64,000 nt of DNA, from contig JADJRG010000017.1 of the NCBI GenBank assembly GCA_016712315.1, forward strand, positions 372,001-436,000, given 5' to 3'. Origin of the DNA: Nannocystis sp. Its GTDB lineage: Bacteria; Myxococcota_A; Polyangia; Nannocystales; Nannocystaceae. The notes beneath the pieces are model-generated. The model searched no databases, was not told where the DNA came from, and was given only the letters and a program-made list of their open reading frames with translations. Each line of letters opens with the position of its first letter. The first letter of the stretch is position 1. The position numbers and the translations under genes are program-made. This document shows positions 58,303 to 64,000 of this stretch, piece after piece.

Positions 58303-59586
58303 ATGCGAGTGCACCGCCTCATCCTCGACAACTTCCGCTGCTTCGAGCGCCTCGACCTCGCGCTCGAAGACACGGTTACGCTCCTGATCGGCGTCAACGG
58401 CTCGGGCAAGAGCGCCGTGCTCGACGGCCTGGCGGTCGCCCTCGGCGCCTGGCTCAGCGGCACCAGCCAGGCGACGCGGGAAGACCGGACGATCGAGAAG
58501 GAGGACGCTCGCCTCGTCCGCCAAGAAGGCGAGGGGCTCGCCACGGTGAACCCGGTCTTTCCCGTGCGGGTCGCTGCCATGGACGTCACCGGCGAATGGG
58601 CCCGCGAGCTTCGGAGCCCAGACGGCCGCACGACCCATGGCGATGCCCAGAGGATCCGCAAGGACGCCGGCATCGCGGAGGGACGCGCCGCGTCTGATCC
58701 TGCGTATCTCCTCCCGCTCATCGCCTACTACGGCACCGGCCGGCTCTGGGTGCAAAAACGCGACTTCAAGCGCGAGGCTCGCTCACGCATGGACGGCTAC
58801 GCCGCGTGCCTCGAGTTCGCCTCCAACCACAAGCTCTTCGAGCACTGGATGCGGGATCGTGAGCACGACCGCGTCCAGCGCCTCGCTACCGCTGCGTCGC
58901 GCGAGTCGGTCCGCGCCCCCCACCTCGAGGCAGTCGAGGACGCCGCGCGGAGCTGCCTCGAGGGCGCCCGTCGTTTTTTCTACAGCATCAACCACCATAG
59001 CCTCCAGGTTGAGTTCGCAGACGGCCGAATTCTCCCCTTCACCAGCCTCTCCGACGGTCAACGCGGCCTCATCGTCCTCGCTGCCGACATCGCCTGGCGA
59101 GCCGTCCAGTTGAACCCGAGCCTCGGCTCGGACGCGCCCAAGAAGACCGCCGGCGTCGTCCTCATCGACGAGATCGAGCTCCACCTCCACCCGCAGTGGC
59201 AGCGGAGCGTGATCCACAACCTGCGCGCTGCCTTCCCTGCCGTTCAGTTCGTGATCAGCACCCACTCTCCGCAGGTCGTCTCCTCGGCCCGCCCGGAGTG
59301 GCTCCGCGTCCTCTACCCCGATGGAACCTGGGATCGGGTCGACTACACCCGCGGGCGCGACAGCAACTCGCTCCTCCGCGACGTCTTCGGCGTCCCCGAT
59401 CGGCCCGCGTACGTCCTCGACGAGATCCGTAGGGTTGAAGCCCTTCTCGCTGAGAGGCGCCTCGATGAGGCGCGTGCGGCCCTGAGCGGCCTTGAGGCCG
59501 ACCTGGGCCCGCATGATCCGATCGCGTCCGGCCTCCGCTGGGAGCTCCACGACATCGAAGTCAACGGGCCTATCGACGAGGACTGA
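58303..59586 (+). CDS. AAA ATPase of a Septu-like defence pair (PtuA-like)
   Basis: A 427-residue ABC/SMC-like ATPase. The ATG at 58303 starts MRVHRLILDNFRCFERLDLA, the standard N-terminus of AAA_21/AAA_23 proteins. Walker A is GVNGSGKS (30-37), the ABC signature is LSDGQRG (249-255), Walker B is VVLIDEIELHLHP (285-297) and the switch is STHSP (319-323). There is no TOPRIM domain, unlike OLD nucleases. The HNH nuclease gene follows after four bases. The same ATPase/HNH pair defines Septu and is also an effector module of some retrons; no reverse transcriptase is encoded nearby. Confidence 0.88.
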   Translation: MRVHRLILDNFRCFERLDLALEDTVTLLIGVNGSGKSAVLDGLAVALGAWLSGTSQATREDRTIEKEDARLVRQEGEGLATVNPVFPVRVAAMDVTGEWARELRSPDGRTTHGDAQRIRKDAGIAEGRAASDPAYLLPLIAYYGTGRLWVQKRDFKREARSRMDGYAACLEFASNHKLFEHWMRDREHDRVQRLATAASRESVRAPHLEAVEDAARSCLEGARRFFYSINHHSLQVEFADGRILPFTSLSDGQRGLIVLAADIAWRAVQLNPSLGSDAPKKTAGVVLIDEIELHLHPQWQRSVIHNLRAAFPAVQFVISTHSPQVVSSARPEWLRVLYPDGTWDRVDYTRGRDSNSLLRDVFGVPDRPAYVLDEIRRVEALLAERRLDEARAALSGLEADLGPHDPIASGLRWELHDIEVNGPIDED

Positions 59587-59590
59587 GACG

Positions 59591-60289
59591 ATGTGGCGGA
59601 TCGAGAAGGGCCCCGAGCCGCGCTGCCTAGCGGAGCTACGGCGGGAGATCAGGCGCATGGAAGATGAGGCGGGCGCTCCCGTCAAGGAGCCCTGGAAGGA
59701 GGTGAAGGGCGCCGCCAAAGAGGTGCTCCGCGACGCGCTGGTTCGCGTTCAGCATGGCCTCTGCGCCTACTGTGGCGGCCGGCTCGTCCTCACTCAGATG
59801 AAGATCGAGCACTTCATCCCCCAGATCGCCGATCCGGCCCGGATCCTCGACTGGGACAATCTCCTCGGCGCCTGCTCTGGTCGCTACAGGGTCGGCGCCG
59901 GTCGGGCGGTCACGCACTGCGACTCCCATCGCACGCAGCGCGGCCTCCTCCACGTTCATCCCGCCAAGACCGACCCCCGCCTTCACTTCCGGGTCAACGT
60001 GACCTCTCAGCGGAGCGACCTCGGCACCATCGAGCCGCTCACCGCCGAGGCGACTCCAGACCTGGCCGAGCTCAACCTGAACGCTTCGAGGCTCGTCGAG
60101 AACCGGGCGGCTGTTGTCCGCGACCTCCGCGCGAGGCTCCAGCCTCTGCCTCCAGACAAGATTTCGGAGTTCCTCCGGCGCCGCCTCGAGGTGGCGACGA
60201 AGCCTGGGGTTGATGGCCTGCCCGCCTACGCTCACGTCGCGGCTGAGTACATCCGTCGCAAGCTCCGCCAGCGGGGTCAGGCCCCTTGA
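59591..60289 (+). CDS. HNH endonuclease of a Septu-like defence pair (PtuB-like, TIGR02646 type)
   Basis: A 232-residue nuclease of the type annotated as retron-system HNH endonuclease. The zinc knuckle pair C58-x2-C61 (LCAYCGG) precedes the IEHFIPQ strand with catalytic H74, followed by DWDNLLGAC (N90) and HCDSHR (C110). It should cleave nucleic acid when released by the ATPase. The ATG at 59591 has GAGGA upstream. Codon use in both genes (CTC for Leu, few CTG) differs from the flanking genes, supporting horizontal acquisition. Confidence 0.88.
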   Translation: MWRIEKGPEPRCLAELRREIRRMEDEAGAPVKEPWKEVKGAAKEVLRDALVRVQHGLCAYCGGRLVLTQMKIEHFIPQIADPARILDWDNLLGACSGRYRVGAGRAVTHCDSHRTQRGLLHVHPAKTDPRLHFRVNVTSQRSDLGTIEPLTAEATPDLAELNLNASRLVENRAAVVRDLRARLQPLPPDKISEFLRRRLEVATKPGVDGLPAYAHVAAEYIRRKLRQRGQAP

Positions 60290-60294
60290 GCTGG

Positions 60295-61341
60295 CTAGGG
60301 CGTGACCTGGAAGCAGTAGAGGCGGGCGGAGCTGGCGCAGTCGTTGGCCTTAGAGTCGGTCCAGGCGGCGTCTTGGGCGTCGGTGTAGCCGATCCCGCCG
60401 TCGGGGTTGCCCATGAAGCTGTTCCAGTTGTCGCAGTCGCCCTTGCCGGCGGGGGCGCCCTTGGCGGTGGTGTTGGTCCAGACGGTCGACTTGGTGACGG
60501 TTTGGTTCTGCTCGCTGCGGTCGATGGGGCGGAGCAGCGGGCCGGCGATGAGCTGCGCCCAGGAGGCGGCGATGAGGTTGTTGTTGAGGAGCTTGAAGGG
60601 GCCGGCGGCGGCGGTGACCGCCTCGGGGAAGCGGGCGGCAGGGCCCTGGTTGGTGGTGCTGAGCCAGGCCATGTAGGTCTGGCCCTGGGCGGTGAGGCCG
60701 GCCTTCTGGGCGAGCTCCTGGCAGAGGGTGTCGGCGCCTTGTAAGCCCTTGAGGCCCTGGTTGTTGCCGGTGTGTAGGGTCGAGCTGACGAAGACGTAGC
60801 GCTCGCGCTTGCAGGTGTCGGTGCAGCCGTCGCCGACGACGGTGTTTTGGTCGTCGCACTCTTCGGCGTCCTTGAGGAGGAGGCCGTCGCCGCAGATGTT
60901 CTGCTTGCAGGCGGCGGTGCAGGCGGCGTCGTCGGCGTTGGCCTCGCCGTCGTCGCACTCTTCGGCGTCCACGAGGAGGAGGCCGTCGCCGCAGATGTTC
61001 TGCTTGCAGGCGGCGGTGCAGGCGGCGTCGTCGGCGTTGGCTTCGCCGTCGTCGCACTCTTCGTCAGGGTCTTGATCGCCGTCGCCGCAGACGGGCGGCG
61101 GGGTGGTGGTGGTGTCGGTGTCGTCGGTGGTGGTGGTCTCGGCGACGCTCGTGCTCGAGGCGGTGGTGGTGGTGGTGGTGGTGGTGGTGCTTGTGGTGGT
61201 TGTCGTCGCGTCGCTGTCGGTCGCCGGGCTGGGACACACCTCAAAGAGCCCGGCGCCGCAGTCGTTGGTGCAGGCGGGTTGCGTCGGGGCGACGAGCGCG
61301 AGGGCGAGCAGGAGGCGGTGTGGGGCGGTGGTGGGGGTCAT
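60295..61341 (-). CDS. Cys-rich repeat (DUF4215) lipoprotein with DUF1554-like domain
   Basis: A 348-residue exported protein, probably lipidated at Cys24 (TQPAC). A Thr-rich linker (about 40-85) is encoded by a GGT/GTG microsatellite. Three copies of the DUF4215 repeat follow (CGDGDQDPDEECDDGEAN, then two almost identical 33-residue copies). The C-terminal part (about 180-348), with RYVFVSSTLHTGNNQGLKGL and ADTLCQELAQKAGL through DCASSARLYCF, is the DUF1554 fold of surface proteins. It is probably a surface adhesin-like protein, and lies just after the TPR gene. Confidence 0.85.
   Translation of the reverse strand: MTPTTAPHRLLLALALVAPTQPACTNDCGAGLFEVCPSPATDSDATTTTTSTTTTTTTTTASSTSVAETTTTDDTDTTTTPPPVCGDGDQDPDEECDDGEANADDAACTAACKQNICGDGLLLVDAEECDDGEANADDAACTAACKQNICGDGLLLKDAEECDDQNTVVGDGCTDTCKRERYVFVSSTLHTGNNQGLKGLQGADTLCQELAQKAGLTAQGQTYMAWLSTTNQGPAARFPEAVTAAAGPFKLLNNNLIAASWAQLIAGPLLRPIDRSEQNQTVTKSTVWTNTTAKGAPAGKGDCDNWNSFMGNPDGGIGYTDAQDAAWTDSKANDCASSARLYCFQVTP
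60852..61049 (-). repeat. 99-base tandem repeat in the Cys-rich gene
   Basis: Two almost identical copies with a period of 99 bases (33 codons) occupy about 60852-60950 and 60951-61049; for example TTCGGCGTCC starts at 60862 and 60961. Only a few bases differ, so the duplication is recent or maintained by conversion. Confidence 0.9.
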
Positions 61342-61344
61342 GGC

Positions 61345-62778
61345 TTAGAAGCGGTGGCTGAGGCTGAAGGAGGCGCCCTGCGGGCTGAAGGCGGGGCTGG
61401 CGGCGAGGCGAGGCTCGCGCGTGCTCCGGCCGCGTTGGACGGCGCGGCTGATCACGGCGGCCAAGGAGGCGGTGGAGAGGCCGAGGCCGAGGCCGAGCAG
61501 GCTGGTCGTGGCGAGGGCGCGGCCGCGAAAATTTTGGATCTCCTGAGGAGTGGAGGTGGGGTCGAGGGTGGGGCTGGCGAGGGCGATGGGGAGGCCGATC
61601 CCGCCGCCGAGGGCGAGCACGGCGCCGATCCCGAGCTCGGCGAGGAGGATCCGATCGCCGCCGCCCGCGCTGAGGGTCGCGCTGACGACGCCGACGCCGA
61701 TCCCGCTGCTGAGCAGGGCGGCGCCGCTGGCGAGGCGCCGGGTCTGGTCGAGCACGAGCTGGGGGGTCTGGCGGTAGTTCGGCAGGGCGGCGCGGTAGTC
61801 GCGGTCGCCGACGACGTAGCGGGCGGCGCCTCCGCTGATCAGCGCGAGGGCGCCGACGCCGGTGGTGATGGCGAGGGTGAGGCGGAGGCGACGCTCGAGG
61901 TCGGGGCGGAGCTGGAGATCGAGCGTGAGCGGGCCGTTGGCGTCGATCTGGGCGCTGTGCGCGAGGTAGCCGCGGGCGCGGGCGCGGAGCTGCCAGGTGC
62001 CGCGCGGGAGCTGCCAGGTGCTGGTGGGCTCGTCGATCTGCTCGCTCCGGCGTTGGCCGCCGGGGCCCTGCCAGGTGAGCTCGACGCCGCGGCTGAGCGC
62101 GCGCTCTGGGCCGAGCTGGAGGGTGACAGGGACGACGGGGGCGGGGCCGCTGATCTCGAGGATCTGCGGGGCGGGGCCGCGGCCCTGGATCTCGACGGTC
62201 TGGGCGGCGAGCAGCCCTTCGTCGCCGAGCAGCCGGAGGGTCCACGCGCCGCGGCTCAGGTAGATGTCGACGGGGGCGCTGAGGGTCCAGTCGAGGACGA
62301 GGCCGTCCGCAGGAGGCGCGCCGGGGCGGCGGAGCTCGACGTAGCGAGGGAGCGGGGCGCCCTGAGGGGCGTTGTAGCGGAGCTCGACCGGCACGGCGCG
62401 ACGCTCGATGCTGATGAGCTTGACCTCGAGGGCGGTGCGATCCTCGGGATCGAGCTCGGGGACGGCCGCGAGGTAGCGGCGCCAGTTGAGGATCGCGTGG
62501 GCTTCGTGGCCCGCGCCGGCGGCCTCACGGGCCTTGCCGGCGTTGTAGATCGCGCCAGGATCGGCGCCCTCGCGCCACAGCTCCTCGAAGATCCGCGCGG
62601 CTTCGGCGTGACGACCGGCGCGGTAGAGGCTGCGGGCGGCGCTGACGCGCTCGTCCTCTTGCTCAGCCGGTTCAGCGGACGCGGCGGCCGAGCGCGCGGG
62701 GGCGGCGGCGAGCAGGAAGAGCAGCGCGAGCGGGGGCCGAAGGCGGCGGCGTGAGCGGCTAGGGGAGTCGTGGAGCAC
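61345..62778 (-). CDS. Secreted TPR-type protein with PEGA-like region and membrane segments
   Basis: A 477-residue protein starting at GTG 62778 with GAGGA upstream. The signal peptide is cleaved near ARSAAASA. Residues 45-115 hold two TPR-like helices (AARSLYRAGRHAEAARIFEE; GAIYNAGKAREAAGAGHEAH). The middle (about 125-305) is beta-rich with a PEGA-like end (RGTWQLRARARGYLAHSAQI), and four hydrophobic segments follow (about 310-440). This plan is frequent in myxobacterial surface proteins of unknown function. Its stop is three bases before the Cys-rich gene, indicating co-transcription. Confidence 0.75.
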   Translation of the reverse strand: MLHDSPSRSRRRLRPPLALLFLLAAAPARSAAASAEPAEQEDERVSAARSLYRAGRHAEAARIFEELWREGADPGAIYNAGKAREAAGAGHEAHAILNWRRYLAAVPELDPEDRTALEVKLISIERRAVPVELRYNAPQGAPLPRYVELRRPGAPPADGLVLDWTLSAPVDIYLSRGAWTLRLLGDEGLLAAQTVEIQGRGPAPQILEISGPAPVVPVTLQLGPERALSRGVELTWQGPGGQRRSEQIDEPTSTWQLPRGTWQLRARARGYLAHSAQIDANGPLTLDLQLRPDLERRLRLTLAITTGVGALALISGGAARYVVGDRDYRAALPNYRQTPQLVLDQTRRLASGAALLSSGIGVGVVSATLSAGGGDRILLAELGIGAVLALGGGIGLPIALASPTLDPTSTPQEIQNFRGRALATTSLLGLGLGLSTASLAAVISRAVQRGRSTREPRLAASPAFSPQGASFSLSHRF

Positions 62779-62842
62779 CGAGGATCCTCTCGCACATGGG
62801 AGTCGTCACCCGTGCAGAGGATATCGGGGCGGGGCTTTTTTT

Positions 62843-62891
62843 TCAGGTTTTCAGGCTCTTCAGGCGCTCAGGGCCTCAGGACCGGGTCAGG
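62843..62891. repeat. TCAGG short direct repeats between two genes
   Basis: TCAGG occurs at 62843, 62851, 62860, 62868, 62876 and 62887, mostly eight or nine bases apart, next to a run of eight T residues (62836-62843). It lies upstream of the TPR gene start (62778) on the minus strand and could be a regulatory array or simple low-complexity drift. Confidence 0.6.
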
Positions 62892-63747
62892 GCCAGCGGA
62901 GCGTCGCTTGGGCCTGGGCGGCGCTGTAGCGGCCTCGTTCGTCGCGATGGACCTTGGCGGCCGCGATCTGGGGGTCGTGGGTGAAGAACACCCACTCGTC
63001 GCCCGCGGCGATGGTGGCGAGCAGGGCGGCCTTCTCGTCGATGAGGAGCTCGGGGTAACGATCGTAGCCCATGGTGATCGGCAGGTGCACCCAGGGGACG
63101 CCGGGGATGAGGTCGCCCATGAAGGTGATCGGGCCGGCGGCGGCGCCTTCGATGCGGGTGAGCATGAGACCAGGGGTGTGTCCCTGGGAGAAGGTGAAGG
63201 TGTAGGCGTCGCCGAGTTGGGCGGAGCGGGGGCCTTCGACGCGCTCGAGGCGGCCGGTGGCGGTGAGCAGGTCGCTGAGGCCGGGGATGAAAGAGGCGCG
63301 ATCGCGCGGGTGCGGGCGCTCCGCGCGGGCCCAGGCGTCGGCGCCGACGATGTAGCGGGCCCGCGGGAAGGCGAGCTGGAGGCCTCGATCGGGCGACCAG
63401 GGGCGGAGGATCCCGCCGACGTGGTCGAAGTGGAGGTGGGAGAGCACGATGACGTCGATGTCCTCGGGGGCGACGCCGAGGGCGGCGAGCTCGCGCAGGA
63501 GGACGTGCTCCTGCTCCTGGACGCCGAAGCGGGCGCGCAGCTCGGGCTCAAAGAAGGCGCCGATCCCGGCCTCAAAGAGGATGGTGCGGCCGCTGTGCTC
63601 GCGGCAGAGCAGGCTGCGGCAGGCGAGGGCGATCCGGTTCTCCGAGTCGGGGGGGCTCCAGCGGGTCCATAAGGCCTTGGGGCAGTTGCCATACATAGCC
63701 CCTCCGTCGAGGCGCTGGGTGTTCCCCTCCACCGAGTCGAGTCGCAT
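62887..63747 (-). CDS. MBL-fold hydrolase, lactonase-like
   Basis: A 286-residue metallo-beta-lactamase-fold protein starting at ATG 63747 (ATG 63759 also possible). The metal motif is SHLHFDHVGG (H104, H106, D108, H109), with QGHTPGLML and FMGDLIPG completing the site. The N-terminus MRLDSVEGNTQRLDGGAMYG and the length resemble the AHL-lactonase/MBL hydrolase group. No signal peptide was seen. The substrate is unknown. Confidence 0.87.
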   Translation of the reverse strand: MRLDSVEGNTQRLDGGAMYGNCPKALWTRWSPPDSENRIALACRSLLCREHSGRTILFEAGIGAFFEPELRARFGVQEQEHVLLRELAALGVAPEDIDVIVLSHLHFDHVGGILRPWSPDRGLQLAFPRARYIVGADAWARAERPHPRDRASFIPGLSDLLTATGRLERVEGPRSAQLGDAYTFTFSQGHTPGLMLTRIEGAAAGPITFMGDLIPGVPWVHLPITMGYDRYPELLIDEKAALLATIAAGDEWVFFTHDPQIAAAKVHRDERGRYSAAQAQATLRWP

Positions 63748-63802
63748 GGCGGATCCCATACCATGGCCAGCGAGGGCGATCCGCGGCATCCTTGCGCGGC
63801 CG

Positions 63803-64000
63803 ATGAACTCGCCCGCGCGCCGCTCTCCCCTCGATACGTCGACTTATCTGGTCGAGCTGCTCCCTTCCGCGGTGCTGGGGCGGCTGCGGGCAGATCCGCG
63901 GATCTTGGTGGTGCCGGCGCTGCCCGCCCGGACGAGCAGCGAGCGGCGGTTCTTGGCGGCGCTGACGCCCGAGGGGGTGCAGCTCTGCCAAAATATCGGC
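63803..64000 (+). CDS. Partial gene running off the right edge
   Basis: A frame of 66 codons from ATG 63803, still open at the window end. The translated start (MNSPARRSPLDTSTYLVELL, then DPRILVVPALPARTSSERRF) looks like real cytoplasmic protein, with a hydrophobic strand and charged helices and no signal peptide. It diverges from the MBL gene. The family cannot be determined from this fragment. Confidence 0.55.
   Translation, partial: MNSPARRSPLDTSTYLVELLPSAVLGRLRADPRILVVPALPARTSSERRFLAALTPEGVQLCQNIG

Noticed and set aside
60852..61049. CRISPR-like repeat
   Set aside because: The 99-base units are contiguous and coding (DUF4215 repeats), with no spacers.

Overview
The window is a GC-rich chromosomal segment, most plausibly from a myxobacterium of the Nannocystaceae type (inference). 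The reasons are the many lipoproteins with long Ser/Thr-rich linkers behind the lipobox, the Cys-rich repeats of the myxobacterial DUF4215 type, an NtrC-family two-component system with sigma-54 promoters, frequent GTG/TTG starts, and the abundance of large secreted and membrane proteins. No rRNA, tRNA, CRISPR array or insertion sequence was recognised. The right edge cuts a gene.

Layout. 0-7.3 kb: two lipoproteins, a diheme MauG-type peroxidase lipoprotein, and a histidine kinase/sigma-54 response-regulator pair. The genes flanking the pair (2505 and 6861) both carry -24/-12 promoter elements, so a small regulon is visible. 7.3-10.3 kb: a two-gene P-loop ATPase/TPR operon resembling conflict systems. 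10.3-14.1 kb: vWA-like and membrane proteins and a YfcC/DcuC-type carrier. 14-25 kb: an orphan beta-lysine acetyltransferase (ablB-like), a GT-C glycosyltransferase, a TAXI-receptor/ion-channel/RCK fusion with a companion RCK protein, a TauE/SafE permease, and several small lipoproteins.

25.0-36.2 kb is the most coherent block. One minus-strand run encodes an LTD lipoprotein, a nuclease-OB lipoprotein, a five-LTD lipoprotein, a second nuclease lipoprotein, a helix-hairpin-helix outer-membrane barrel and a heme lipoprotein. Directly upstream lie thymidine kinase and uracil phosphoribosyltransferase, with a divergent CNT nucleoside transporter. Read together (inference), this could be an extracellular nucleic-acid capture, degradation and salvage locus, fitting for a predator that lyses prey.

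36-49 kb: a 2OG-Fe(II) oxygenase, an SGNH hydrolase, a penicillin-acylase-like lipoprotein, a membrane-embedded spermidine-synthase-like protein, a Fic protein, and an MBL hydrolase/MATE/CDF operon. 49-54.5 kb: two overlapping GHKL (HSP90-like) ATPase genes, the second with a degenerate nucleotide site, possibly an undescribed pair. 54.5-58.2 kb: a glycosyltransferase, a membrane protein with a coupled lipoprotein, and a SRAP peptidase. 58.2-60.3 kb: a Septu-like ATPase/HNH defence pair without a reverse transcriptase. 60.3-64 kb: a Cys-rich repeat protein, a TPR/PEGA-like secreted protein, an MBL hydrolase and a partial gene.
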